Positions 12,550 to 23,754 of a stretch of DNA of 64,000 nucleotides are shown one piece after another; the stretch's first letter is position 1; each line of letters starts with the position of its first letter. A program made the translations under genes and the position numbers. The notes under the pieces were generated by a model that was given only the letters and a program-made list of their open reading frames with translations, was not told where the DNA came from and searched no databases. The stretch lies in assembly GCA_002803225.1 (NCBI GenBank), contig NXFV01000975.1, positions 1-64,000 of the forward strand, read 5' to 3'. The DNA is from Gamarada debralockiae. Taxonomy: Eukaryota > Ascomycota > Leotiomycetes > Helotiales > Hyphodiscaceae.

Positions 12550-13465
12550 TCACTGTCTTGTTTCCTCGCCTGCATCCTCATCCTTAATCTCGAATTGGTC
12601 CTCTAAATCGTAATTAGTATCCCATGTCTCGCCCATAACAGTACCTACGCTGCACTCAGGAATATCAGCCAGATTCTCCCCGTAAACATCCGCCGATCCT
12701 TCGTCTTCCTCTGTACCAAAGTCCGTCTCTCCGTCCGAGACTCTGTTCTCATCCAACAGGGAAGTATCTGTTGATCCCAATAGCCTCTGTCTTTGGAGCA
12801 CTCCGACTTGGATTATATCAATTTGAATGTCTATCGTTTCCTGGAGTTCAGCGTTCTGAGATCTGAGATGCGTACTCTCGACTTCAAACAGACGAATAGC
12901 TTCTTTGAGGCGGGAATTGGCGATCTGAAGCTTGATTTGTTGCTTGATTGTTCACGTCTGAGCTTGGTGTTGGTGGTTGTCAGCTTGCAATTAGTGTCAA
13001 TCATGTCACAGTGCAATTTCTTGATGTTGGCATTGTGGTTACTGAGGCGCGTATTTCTGTGAAAATCCCGAAGTCGACAGTTGCTCAAACGAGCTGATAG
13101 ATTAGAGCTAAGCGGGTTCCATGAGCATTCCTAGAAATACATAACTGTTGCGAGATTGGTGGACTTGGCTTCGAGTTCAGCCTTCTCAGCTTCCAGACGA
13201 TGGTTCATGTCATTTGAAGCTTTGATCTGGTTGTCTAGTTTTGCATTGGCAGCTTCGAGGAGGGCGATCTTGTGGTTTGATGTGCTGATCTTTGTTTCGA
13301 GTTAAGCGTTCGCAACTTCAAGGCGGTCGATGAAGTCGTTTGCCGCGTTGTAATCCTTTCAAGCCCAGCTTTCGCGGCTTGGAGGAGAGTGACTCTCTTT
13401 TGGATAACGACTATTTCTTTCTCGGAAAGAGACATCTTTCTTCTGTGTTTCCGAGCCTGCGACAT
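12550..13465 (-). pseudogene. Coiled-coil protein pseudogene
   Basis: Reading the minus strand across frames gives one continuous coiled-coil theme: LSEKEIVVIQKRVTLLQAAK, then in another frame NDFIDRLEVANA followed at once by a stop and LETKIS, IALLEAANAKLDNQ, HRLEAEKAELEAK, then IANSRLKEAIRLFEVE and AELQETIDIQID, ending in an acidic tail (SDGETDFGTEEDEGS). At least two frameshifts and one in-frame stop (TAA) interrupt it, so it cannot make one protein without introns that I cannot find. The heptad-like spacing continuing over the frame changes argues it was once a gene. No family is recognised. Confidence 0.5.
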
Positions 13466-14179
13466 TGCAATTGGCTGGTTTGGGTTGTCAAGATTGAGGT
13501 TGGGTCAACTAAAAGTGTGTGCTCGATGTGAAGTGGAATTCGCGTTATTGCTACGCGAAGTGAATGTTCGCCGGACATCCACTGAGTATTTATGTTTGAA
13601 AAGTGATTTCCTTATCGTTGAGAAGCAATGAGTGATCTGAATCTCCAAATAAACATCCTTGATTGTAAAGAGACTACTCTCATTTCTTGATTATCGAGAG
13701 TGGTCAAGTGATCCGAGAGGCGTTGTCTCCAGAGTGCTCTTTAATATCTTCAATCGTCCACAGAGTCTCAGCATTTTGGGATCTTATATTCCAATTGGTA
13801 CTGTATTTGCTTATTGCGTCTTTAACATGTAGTCCTATATAGACAGCCGGTGCAGGACTTGAAGAATTCGCTCTCATAAATTCGGACTGAGAATACAAGT
13901 ATAAATTTCGCCAGCTCTTCTCATGCATTTTACCTAACTCTATCAAGTTCTGCGGCAAGGGTGCTGTCGAAGAGGGTTAGATTTTACTTGGTTCAGAAAG
14001 ACAAGCTGCATATGCACCTTCCCAAACCGGCCTCCTCCGAATAGAGCGTTCGCATTGGCTCAGTGATCTGGGTGCGGCGTCATCAGGTAGCCTATTCAAA
14101 GCTTCTCTCTCCGCCCACATGTTTCATTGCTCTTCCTCTTCCTTCAATTACTGTTTCTGTTATCAATCGCGACGAAGGC
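13466..14179. other. No supported gene
   Basis: 714 bp. A minus-strand open frame at 13704-13958 has no domain. The right part is the promoter and 5' leader of the broken aminopeptidase gene. Confidence 0.4.
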
Positions 14180-14729
14180 ATGTCAGCAACGACTCCGGAA
14201 AAGAGACAGATTTTGCCGTCTAATGTAAAACTATCTCGTTACTACCTGCACCTGGAGCCTGATTTTACTACTTGCAAAATCGAGGGCAGTGTCAGCGTTG
14301 AGCTTAATGTCCTGGATACCTCAAAATCTATCACGCTCAATGTTGTCGATATCAAAATCGAAGAGATTATTTTGAAGTGCGGGGAAGATCAGCAATTTCC
14401 CGTGACAAAGTGTGTCTGTTCCCACCCAGACAAAGGAGCAGCTCGCAACAACTGAAACGAATCTAGAGTGAACGAAGAGAAGCAATGGTTGAAGTTAGAC
14501 TTTGAGAAAGAATTGCCTAAAGGATCAAACGCCACACCGTTGCTCAAATTTGAAGCCTCTTAGATGACAAAGGAGTTGGTACGTCAAATCACCTCCTGCT
14601 GCAATAGATTCTGATCCTAATGTCTGCAGTAGGATTTATAAATCCTCTTCTACAGATCATAGTGGTGCCAAGAAATATATTGCTTGCTCGCAGCTTGCAC
14701 CAGTCGATGGAAGAAGAGTGGAGTAGAAT
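14180..14729 (+). pseudogene. M1 aminopeptidase, N-terminal fragment cut by a solo LTR
   Basis: From ATG 14180 the frame reads LPSNVKLSRYYLHLEPDF, EGSVSVELNVLDTSKSITLN and so on, the N-terminal beta domain of cytosolic M1 (puromycin-sensitive type) aminopeptidases. It breaks near 14400-14455 (TGA at 14453 and local frame change), resumes as NEEKQWLKLDFEKELPKG, shifts again at LDDKGVG, passes a normal-looking 54-bp intron (14579-14632) and continues, one base out of frame, as YKSSSTDHSGAKKYIAC and LAPVDGRRV. In the family the next residues would be the FPxFDEP segment, but the DNA runs straight into a solo LTR at 14730. The GAMEN and HExxH catalytic region is absent from this piece. A second piece lies at 17685. 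Confidence 0.8.
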
Positions 14730-14882
14730 TGTTAGTTGAGCTGTGTGGGGCCGCAATATAGTGGCATTTTAGAGCTAACTTGATATAAAAGGAGCTGAAA
14801 ATTACAAGGAGGGGAAGAGCTCTCTTATACCACAAAAGAGGGGGAAAACAGTCTATACCAGATTAGGCAATTCAAACCAACA
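14730..14882. mobile_element. Solo LTR, copy A
   Basis: Begins TGTTAGTTGAG and ends CAAACCAACA. It matches copy B at 42800-42954 along its length (shared AATATAGTGGCATTT, ACAAGGAGGGG, GAGCTCTCTTATA and GATTAGGCAATTC blocks). Flanks AGAAT and AGCCT do not form a target-site duplication, unlike copy B, which suggests that DNA next to it was rearranged after insertion. Confidence 0.75.
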
Positions 14883-16004
14883 AGCCTGAGCAGCCTGAGC
14901 AGCCCCCTGAGCAGTGCTTAGAATGTTCGCTTCTGTAAGATATACATGACGCCAAGAGGGCCCTTTGGATTGTGGGCTCGGGGATTGGAGGGGTAGTGAC
15001 AATGTAGTAGAGGTAGGCACAGAGGAGGAGGCAAGCCATGAGGCCAGTGTTTCCAGTAGTGCAGCTTTTTCCCCAGACTACATCGCCAAGACTTGGCAAA
15101 ACACCCATTATTATGTTGCCAAATTGGAAATATATTGCAAGATATTACATATTTTGTATGGATGAGCACATCAAAGCTGGACTACATACAATTTTGTAGG
15201 TTTGATTTAGACTGTAGTCTGTACTACTGGAAGCACTGCGGAGGCTGAGGGTAGAGAAGGAGAGATTGAGCTGCACCATCTTAACAATGGGTTGATAATC
15301 GATATGTGATGTTTTTGCTTCCACTGAAAACCAAACTGCGGTCTTGGGCGTCATGATAATTTGTAGTAAAGCTCGGAGTTAATCCTTATATCTCTTAACC
15401 CGCTCTCCGGTAAATCTCCCCATCGAGGCGGGAACATCTCATGCAAGCCAAGAAATGGAATCACATTCTCGCTGCCTTAAGACCTCGTGTATCTGTTGTT
15501 CTTTTATTTCGCGGCAGTAGACCAATGAGGGTGTGGTGGGAACTTCATACTGTATATACTAAAGATTGCTAGTGGGGGCGTACGTGACGTCGAATTGGAC
15601 GCAAAAATTTCCGTACCTACAAACATCTGGATATCTCATCATCCTATAATTAAAGCTACTGTAATCAAGGACTCATTGAACCTTCATGGAACGTCTATAG
15701 CAGCTGTGTATGCGATTCGCATTGCTAAGACATTTATAGCACTAAAGTGAGCACATTACCTTGATGGCTGGATATCTCGGCGACTTATCGGCGACTTTAA
15801 CGGCTACATGTGCAGTTGGTTCCACCTGGTTTGCTCGCTTGATTCCTGTGCGCAGATTTTCAAAGAGTGCGAGGTATACCACACCCAGACAAGTGGCTCT
15901 TATAAGTATGCTTTACTATCAAAATCCATGGTCTCAACACTGTGTGTCCGGTTTGACTGTCTAGTCCCGCCTGTCGAATTTTATCAAAAGCACAATTCCC
16001 AAAA
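14883..16004. other. Intergenic after the LTR; no gene seen
   Basis: Starts with a short CCTGAGCAG-type tandem (14884-14914). The rest shows no domain, and no sequence of the missing middle of the M1 aminopeptidase could be recognised in any frame. Confidence 0.45.
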
Positions 16005-16970
16005 ATGACAGAGCAGGCTGCACAAGGGCTCACTCTTGGCGAGCTCAATCGACAATTCTTCAAGTACGAGCATCTTCAGCTACTCTTGTGTCTTTCTCTG
16101 TGGATCAATTCTCTTACTAAACCGCCCAAATAGCGCGAATATCGATAAGATCAATGCCAATTGGATCCAAGTGCTCCACCAGCAGATACTGCAATATGTC
16201 CAAACCCATATTGACTGGCTTGACATCCGGAAGCCTTCTAGCGACGGTCCGCCTGTCAAAATGCTCGACTACGCCTGTGGCTCTGGCATTGCATCAAGGG
16301 TATGCCCTCACTTCTACCGCCCGATTGCCAGTTCTGTCTCTGTCGTGATAGAAGAAGCATTGACAATGCATAGGCCCTTGCATCTTCCGTAGAGGTTATT
16401 CGGGGCATCGACGTCTCCGACGGCATGGTCGAGAAATTTAACGAGATCACTCGTTCAGCAGGGTTTTCCGAGCAGCAAATGTATGCCATCCGCGGCGACC
16501 TCTTAGACCCCAGCAACAATAACTACGCAGAAGACGAGACGAGTCCAACCATCAACTCGAAAGACCTCTTTGGCTTCGACATTGCAGTCATGTGTATGGC
16601 TCTCCATCACGTCTCTGATCCGCAGGCAATGGTCAAGCGACTAGTTGAGCGACTTAGAGTCGGCGGCACGCTACTCATCATTGATGGAACTACCCCGGAG
16701 CCGGCACAACTTCAAGCATATTTGGATGCCCAGCATAGTGATCATGACCCTCAGCATATGATGTCGAGGACGCGTCGAGTTATTTCTAGATTCGGGTTTA
16801 GCGCTGCAGAAATGCGGACCCTGCTCTTGAATGCTGGTTGTAGTGGAAGCAGCATAGAATATCTGGTGAATGAAGAGGTCAGCAAGATTCCGGAAGAGGT
16901 GGCTGGTGTGAAGGGTGGGGTGGAGAACAGAGTCTTCTTAGCTAAGGGGCGAAGGGCAGAATCTGGTTGA
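16005..16970 (+). CDS. Class I SAM-dependent methyltransferase
   Basis: Exons 16005-16063, 16134-16299 and 16374-16970, 273 residues; introns of 70 and 74 bp with ACTAAAC and TTGACA branch-like sites. Motif I is KMLDYACGSGIASR (about residue 62), the acidic end of the second strand is VIRGIDVSDGMVEKF, motif post-I/IV is FDIAVMCMALHHVSDPQAMV, and then RLRVGGTLLIID, all in the order of the seven-strand Methyltransf_11/25 fold. The substrate cannot be read from the sequence; such small fungal enzymes act on small molecules or lipids. It lies between the two pieces of a broken aminopeptidase and looks intact itself, so it may have arrived with, or after, the rearrangement. Confidence 0.85.
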
Positions 16971-17684
16971 CGATGATATTCATCGCGCGGATTGGCATTA
17001 CTAGGTGGCGGCAGAACTGTAGCCCGCACAATTGCCATTGAGAACTGCCCGACACGCCAGCAGCCTATAGTCTTCATTAACTTTTGCTTGCATTTTTTGT
17101 CTCTTCCGACTACCGCCGTCTTCTGGTAGACACGAAATGAGATGTCCCATTGGTAAACAACCACGCAGCCGATTTACTGTGCGCAAATTCAAATGACATT
17201 GTCTTTTTCCCGCGACGATCTCTAGTGCAAATGCATTCGTGCACTGAGATCGAGTGGAATTGTCAGCGTTCCAAGATCGTACTGACAAGCTCGAAGCAGT
17301 ATACGTCGCGCAGAGCGGGGCGATGCGATTTCCTGACTCAGGCTTGCCGTATGCTCTTTTACTATAGAAAATAATGTTTCGATTGCTATCACGACGTAAA
17401 TAAAGTGTGCTTCAAGATGAGAAAAGTTATTGCAATATGTTTCTCCACGATGTTGTTGCGTCTTTGTGCTGAATTATGTGAGATAATCCCATTGAGGATC
17501 CCCGGGCTCTGGCAAGTAAGGAGAGCAGATCCGGTGGCCTGGCAGGCTGACTCAGGGCATGCTCAAGATGCTTAGGCTCTGCTCACCCTCGGCTCAGGTA
17601 ATCTTAAAAGCGGCAGCTGCTCACGTCCATAGACGAGAACGGATCCAGCACGAGAAAAAATTAATATAGTGTTTATGGGAATCC
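16971..17684. other. No supported gene
   Basis: 714 bp between the methyltransferase and the second aminopeptidase piece. Short open frames only; a GCTCAGG/GGCTCTG-rich patch at 17500-17600. Confidence 0.4.
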
Positions 17685-18243
17685 CTCAGCGCCGTCAGTG
17701 GCCGCTATGTCGCGAAGGAGATGTCTACTTGGACGAAGAAAGTCGGTTGTCCCGTACCTACTGTGACTGAATCCGAATCTGATAGAAAGATACGTCCGGC
17801 AAGAGCGCTTCCTTCCAAGCAGAGATGCTGAAGAATTGGAGAACGAGACTCTGTTCCCTGTCTCGCTCGGCCTGATAACATCAACTGGAATTGGGAAAGA
17901 AATCGTGCTAGAGACCCGCGACATGAACTTCTTCAAGCTCAACTCCAAGCATTCCGGCTTCTACCGTACAGTCCTGAGCGACTCGTGAAACTTGGAAAGT
18001 CCATGAATGCAGGGCAAGCCTCAGTTGAAGACCGTATCGGGGTCATCGTACATGCATCGGCACTTGCCTCAAGTGGCTATCAGAAGACATCCACATTGCT
18101 GAGACTGTTGGCAAATTTCAAAGACGAGACAAATCCATTCGTCTGGAAACAGATCAACTTAGCCCACATCCATACGGGAAATGTTTAAATTCGAAGACGA
18201 GGGTGTCCAAAACGCTCGGAAGAAGTTCAAGAGGAACGAATAG
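17685..18243 (+). pseudogene. M1 aminopeptidase, internal/C-terminal fragment
   Basis: Frames joined by eye read VAKEMSTWTKKVGCPVPTV, then RQERFLPSRDAEELENETLF, then FKLNSKHSGFYRTVLS, a stop and frame change, then VKLGKSMNAGQASVEDRIG and ALASSGYQKTSTLLRLLANF, ending KFEDEGVQNARKKFKRNE and a stop. This is the order of the region after the active site of M1 aminopeptidases (TWTKKxGxPV, FKxNxxxxGFYR, DRxGxxxDAxALAxSG). At least two frameshifts and stops are present. It has the same orientation as the N-terminal piece 3 kb upstream; about 300 residues in between, with the zinc site, are missing. No protein can be made from it. Confidence 0.75.
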
Positions 18244-18280
18244 AAGCCAGACACTTCTAATCCCCTTCATCTCTTCGTCG

Positions 18281-18817
18281 CTACTCCGTTCTGTCACCCA
18301 ACTCAACCTGCATGACCAGTTCGAATACCCTAAATTTAATCGTACCCATCCTTCCATCCTTCCCCAGAAGTCTTCCCTGCGCAACCATGGTAGCAAAGTT
18401 CATCCATCAAACTCTTTGCTGCTCGTATTAAAAGTAATTGTCTCCTCACGTCTCTTCCTCCAAATCCGTACTCTTTCCCTTTCTCTCAAGCAGCATCCCA
18501 ACGTTTTCGTCAACAGTAATAGCGCCCGTGTTTCTGAACCAAAAGAGCTCCTTGGAATTGGTATCGACTGCCACCATATGGATGTCGAAGAGTGAGCATC
18601 CCGTGACGGCTGTGCATGGTGGGATAGTCCCCTCCACCGCGGAGCACATGGAGATCCAGCTTGGGGGATCTGGAAGAGGAGGTGGGCGATTGGATTGTTC
18701 CTCCTGTGATTTCGGTCCACATGGTGTGTTGAACCAGCCCGGTATGCCGGGAGCAAGCTCTAAATGGATGTTGGCGATGTGGTCGAGTTTAGGTTGCGGT
18801 CCATTGAATGCTTTCAT
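18281..18817 (-). pseudogene. DUF3237-like (UPF0311) gene relic
   Basis: On the minus strand an open frame starts MKAFNGPQPKLDHIANIHLE and contains SWISMCSAVEGTIPP and VAVDTNSKELFWFRNTG, then changes frame into ETITFNTSSKEF and again into WMNFATMVAQGRLLG and GTIKFRVFELVM before a stop. The sequence order (N-terminal beta strand, GTI-P, FRNTG, ITFxTSSxxFxWMN, VAQGR, FRVFEL) resembles the small DUF3237 beta-barrel family, but the call rests on remembered patterns and needs a profile search. Two single-base frame changes suggest decay; sequencing error is an alternative. Confidence 0.4.
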
Positions 18818-19381
18818 TTTGATAGTCCGATTTTATGTATAAGAACATTTGGACCAGAAGGCGGTGAGAGTTGGAGGGCAATCCTTTTTATCTAGAACTA
18901 AGATGATTTGCACCCCGGTGGGATATCTATACTTCCGAAAGTTCATCAGAAATTTTCGATCCATGCACACCTGGATGTATACTTTTGTCGAACTCTAAAA
19001 TCAAGGATATCGAGAGGTTCTCGTCCGAAGTTCGGTCATGGAGGGTCTAAATGACTGGCAAAGGTATGCCTCAATACAGTATAACAAGCCCCAGCCTAAC
19101 ATGAGGCAGGTGGGTGCCACTCCTCGCTGTTGTACATGATCGTCGACAAGTTCTTGAAAAGGCTGGAAGCTGACGTCGGAACCGTTTGGGTTAGCGGGCT
19201 TCCCCTGCCACTTTTGAACGACTTCAACTCCACAGGTCCAAGCTTAGTAGTCCGACACATTCTGTCAAGTCTCATATGTTAGTAGGGCCTCCCCACCGCC
19301 ATGAGAGACTCGACTCTGCCGTGAATATCTTACCAAGTCCCATATCCCAGAATTTGGTGACTTCCATACATGGCCCCACGA
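18818..19381. other. Intergenic, no gene seen
   Basis: 3' flank of FAF1 and the upstream side of the DUF3237-like relic; no supported reading frame. Confidence 0.4.
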
Positions 19382-20280
19382 TCACCGTCCCCGCTTTATC
19401 CCTCCTCTGCCAGACGAACTCTTCCTCGGTCCTTCAATATCGAAGATGTCCTTCTTGCTCAACTTCAGTGTGCCTCCCGAGAACTTTCCAACACCTGGTG
19501 CTCCAACGCCTCTGTCTCTCTTTCTATCACTGCCCTTCTTAGCACCCATCTTAGCTTTCTCCAATATAATACCATTCTCTCTGGCCTCCTTTCTCCTCTT
19601 CTCCTCTTTTTCACTTTGCTTCGCAATGATCCCTCTTCGATGGGACATGGGCATTTTCTCCTGCTTCAATATGGATGTCTTCGACCCTAACGCTTGTAGT
19701 CGGAGATCTGTAGCTTTATGTCGATTCTTGCCGCTGAATGTATGGTCCGTAGATGATTCGAGGAGGTGGGATTCTTTGAGGAAGCGTTGGAGTTCGAGAT
19801 CTTTCTTTAGGTTCGCTGCTTCTGAGGCATCCTCTTCTTCGGGCGTGGCAATTGCTTTTTCGCGGATCAAAGGTGTATTCGTACTACTTGATGGAGGTTT
19901 GGAACTCTGAATGTGAGTCAGTCAGTATGCCCGTTTATTCCGGGGAATCGCAATACCATAAATGCTTTCAGCTCCTCCTTGGACATCAGCGAGATTCGTG
20001 ACTGGGCGTCTGTATGCTCCACAACCTCCACAGCAGCAGCTCCATCATCTGATATGCCATCCCAATCCGATTCCTCGTCGGAGTCGTCCTCTGGAGCCTC
20101 TTCCGCTATTTTCTCGACCTTCTTAACCACAGGTAGCGGCTTGAATTTTGCCTCGAAATGCCGCCGGAATAGCTCCTGCGCATCCACCTCTAAGGAACCA
20201 GAACTTTCACTGCCCTCTCTCTTATCCTCGTTGGTCGTCTCAGCTGTCCGCCGTTTTCTCTTTCCCAAAGTCGTTGCCAT
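19382..20280 (-). CDS. FAF1: 40S ribosome assembly factor FAF1 (DUF4602)
   Basis: Exons 19957-20280 and 19382-19906 around a 50-bp intron, 282 residues. The N-terminus is basic then acidic (LGKRKRRTAE, EDDSDEESDWDG); the conserved C-terminal part has ALGSKTSILKQEKMPMSHR, KEARENGIILEKAK and GVGAPGVGKFSGGTLKLSKK, the signature of the Faf1 / DUF4602 family. Yeast Faf1 acts in the nucleolus in early pre-rRNA processing at sites A0-A2 for the small subunit. The start is set at MATTLGKRKRR; an upstream in-frame Met at 20313 is less likely because the region fits a 5' UTR. It is divergent from HIS6, with 128 bp between starts. Confidence 0.85.
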
Positions 20281-20408
20281 TGTGTGAAGCTGCAGATCTG
20301 AATGTGCAGCCAAAAAAATATTCGAAGTCGTAGAAAAAAGAAGCCGAGGTTTTCCCGCTTGACGTAGGTCAAAATATCCTGCCCACTACCCTTCACGCAA
20401 AACACAAC
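20281..20408. promoter_or_regulatory. 128-bp bidirectional promoter of FAF1 and HIS6
   Basis: Both start codons face outward with only 128 bp between them. It contains TTGACGTAGGTCAAA (20360-20374), an imperfect palindrome with a TGACGT core, and GTAGAAAAAAG. No clear Gcn4 TGACTCA site is seen, though HIS genes are usually under cross-pathway control. Confidence 0.55.
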
Positions 20409-21344
20409 ATGACGAAATTCCGACCTTGTATAGACCTACATTCTGGGCAGGTAAAGCAAATTGTAGGAGGGACACTGACGACTGCGTCTGCTGATTTAAA
20501 GACGAATTATGTGTCGAAATTTCCGGCGGGGCATTTTGCAAAGTTGTACAAGGACAATGGATTGGAGGGCGCCCACGTTATCATGCTAGGTCCTGGGAAT
20601 GAGGATGCTGCTAAGGAGGCACTGGTAGAGTGGAAAGGAGGTCTCCAGGTTGGAGGGGGCATAACGGATTTGAATGCGAGCCAATGGATTGAATGGGGTG
20701 CTGAGAAGGTATGTATGATTCATTTCCACACGCAGTTGCCCCTTTCGATCCTGCCATGTCTTTGTCAGGGCATAAACAAACTATTGTGCTGTGTAGTGGC
20801 TAATTAAAGTAGTAGGTCATCATCACATCCTTCCTCTTTCCCTCAGGCAAGTTCTCGCAAGAGCGGCTTGACGCCGTAATTGCTGCTCTCGGCGGTGACA
20901 AGGAGAAGCTTGTCATTGATCTCAGCTGCCGGAGAAAGGACAATACCTGGTTTGTGGCTATGAATAAGTGGCAGACGATCACGGATATGGAAGTCAATGA
21001 GGGTCAGTTTCTCAAGCCGCTCCACTCTAACCTTTCTGACGAAAGCTCCAGAGTCCATCAAGTCCCTTGAGCCATACTGTTCAGAGTTCTTGATTCACGC
21101 AGCAGATAACGAAGGACTCCAGAAAGGTATAGATGAGCAGTTGGTAGAAAAGCTGGCACAGTGGTGCAGCATACCAGTCACATATGCCGGAGGCGGACGA
21201 AATCTGCAGGATCTGGACCATGTCAAGAAATTGAGCAATGGGCTGGTCGACCTCACGATTGGAAGTGCGCTCGATGTATTTGGAGGCTCTGGCGTAACCT
21301 TCGAAGAATGTGTAAAGTGGAATAAGCAGCAAATGGCACCCTGA
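20409..21344 (+). CDS. HIS6: ProFAR isomerase (HisA type), histidine biosynthesis step 4
   Basis: Exons 20409-20708, 20816-21002 and 21046-21344, 261 residues, equal to yeast His6. The enzyme converts ProFAR to PRFAR by an Amadori rearrangement in the cytosol. The (beta/alpha)8 barrel shows [17 protein letters not shown] with the first catalytic Asp, VGGGI at the first phosphate-binding site, VIDLSCRR, and TYAGGGRN with the second phosphate site. The first intron is 107 bp with GTATGT; the second is only 43 bp (21003-21045) and splits an Ala codon. Nothing is missing, so the gene should be functional. Confidence 0.95.
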
Positions 21345-22060
21345 ATCGATTTCTTGAAACATTCTGCAGCCATACGAGTGAGTCTGACCATTCTTTCAAT
21401 AAGTGCAGCTTCGACATGAATCTGGACAAGTAAACTACCGCACCCGAGCTATTCTTTTTGGTGGTGGTCGGAAGCTCCGTGTTACTTTGCTGCATTTCGG
21501 TGTCAAATCACTTCTTCGAAATTACAATAGGTGGTTCACCACAGCTTAGCTAAGGGCTTTCTGATGTTCTGTAGCAGATCTAAATCGTAGCCAACCATCT
21601 ATCGTGGTTGCTATTCGCCTGAATTGTAAGATGGGACATAATCCCCGAACTATGTTGGTGAATACATCACTAGCCATTCGCGGAGATATCAATACAATCC
21701 CTTTCAAAACTTACTTAACTGGCTCGAACCATTCAAAGCCTCCTATTTTCCGATACTCAAATCCAAGCCTCCTACGGGGACGACACGGGATTTGAATTGT
21801 CAATTTCTGCTGTCACCCTCGTTCTCGACTCGCTTCAAACGTCTTCCGTTTTTCCTCGCTCTCCAACTTACACCACATCACCACATCACCACCGCGATTT
21901 TTCATCACATCGACGTTGACACTCAAGCTGGTACAGACTCAGTTCCTCCTTCTGTCACTTTTAAGACCAGAGATACGTCGAAATCGTGTACATTCAACAT
22001 CCTTCGACGCACACAGAGTGTGGACCTATCAGCCGCCCCTCACTTCACCGTTCGACCCTT
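21345..22060. other. Intergenic, no gene seen
   Basis: Open frames here (for example 21792-22253) overlap the next locus out of frame and have no support; the right part is probably its promoter and leader. Confidence 0.4.
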
Positions 22061-23387
22061 ATGGCCGTCACGATATCGGATCTCGAGACTTTCGAAGAGA
22101 AGAAGGCACGTCTGGCACTACCCTCGAAGGAAATCGAGAAGTCACCAACTTCACTCTGCAACATCGGCCACAGCGCAGAGATCAACTCGAGGTCAAACCA
22201 GCCAGCTGACGCAAAGCAAACACCTGTTCATCACGGCTTATCCCAAAGCATGAATGATAATCATGGTCACGCCGCGATGTCATTGCTCGTCAGAGAGAAC
22301 GCCCAATTGAAAGTTCAGCTTGCCGCTCTCAACGCGAAAAATCTTAACGGGATGAACGATGCTAAGATTCAAGACCACATCGACGACCAAATCAACGCTG
22401 TATTGAAGACTCATATAGACTAAGGAGTCGCCAAGGGATTGGACGTACACTTTGAGAAAGCGAACTCCTGGATCTAGAAGACTATTGGCCCAGTTCAAGA
22501 GCACGTCAGAGCGGAAATTGACGAAGCTCTGGCAGATCACTTCAAACCCAGCAATGGCTACGTATGGATGAACAACCTCGAAGTCAGGAAGAATGAGGAT
22601 GAGGAGGTTGATGTTGCTTTGGACCAATACTTGGATGACGTCAGCAGGTGGAAGACTGATGAGCTGGTCAAGGTTTACATTGCGAGGGAGGTCAACGCTA
22701 CACTGCAAGAAGAGCGTACAGCCATGGAGCCCCTTCTGAAAGTCGGCCGTGCTGCGAGACATGCTCATATCGAAATCCACGTCCGCGAACAGAGGCGGGA
22801 TCGAGATGAGAAACGTAAGACCCGCTTAGGTCTAATCTTTCATCCCTTTCGAGCAATCGTCGACACATATACAGTAATGGAAGCTGCCAACAACGCAATA
22901 CACGACAGCCACCCAACCACTGACGCCATCCTGTTCCTTGACTCTCCGGTAAATCAACGTCTGATAGCTCTACATATCGCCACATGTATGGAGTTGACTG
23001 GGCGACACTTTCTATTCGCTCAAATGGTTCAGATGTATGGCATTGTGAAGTTTTGGCATCCGGACAACCTTTTCGAGACGATATTTTTCAAGGCTTTGCC
23101 CAATAAGTTTGGTTTGTTGTTCAGGAAGATGTATCTTTTGGAAGTGGGAGAGAATTTCAACGATTCGAAGCACAAAGCCGAGCTGCATGAGTTGAGGGAG
23201 TGGTTTGCGGAAGAGAGGAGAACACCCGCAGGGTTGAGGAGAAGAAAGAGAAAGGTACGAGATAATTAGTAACTCAGTGCTCAGAGACAGTCCTGACTGA
23301 CATCTTCTAGCTATCTATCGCCCAGGAGTTACGTGTTATGGGTGTGGACAAGTTGGACATTTTGCGAGGGAGTGTCCGAATCATTGA
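22061..23387 (+). pseudogene. Gene with C-terminal CCHC zinc knuckle, interrupted by two stops
   Basis: From ATG 22061 (MAVTISDLETFEEKKARL) a single frame runs to about 23254 and is interrupted only by TAA at 22421 and TAG at 22475. Both fit a CAA/CAG glutamine codon changed by one C-to-T. Flanking protein (KAKIQDHIDDQINAV before, KTIGPVQEHVRAEIDEALAD after) reads on without frame change. The rest is helical and charged, without a known fold. At 23255-23310 lies an intron-like GTACGA ... CTAG segment, and beyond it, one base out of frame, CYGCGQVGHFAREC, a perfect CX2CX4HX4C zinc knuckle followed by a stop. Such knuckles bind RNA or single-stranded DNA and are typical of retroelement Gag and of RNA-processing proteins. 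Origin, Gag-derived or cellular, is open. Confidence 0.6.
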
Positions 23388-23754
23388 TATCATTTCAGTA
23401 CTTGAGATAGATTCCCTTCAGGGAATGCCGGGTGTTTTCAAGTCTTGCTGGATTGCGATACGCCAGGGGAGCCTGGGAATAAGATTGAGCTGCTTTCACG
23501 TTGTGAGTTAGTTGCCTGGTTTCTCATTGCCAATGCCCTTTGGCTTCTTTGATACCGCGCGTTAGCCTGGCTGTGCAATTGAATTCTCAAAACCAGCCAT
23601 GTTTGCGTTTTTATCTCCTTGTGTCAATATTTTATACTTATAGAACACTCGTACAATTATGTACATGTGTATGCTAAATTATGCCCAAGAAGCTCTCTAC
23701 AGACTGCAGAAAATAGAAATGCTTCAACATGCAAACTCCTTCCTCACCACGTCA

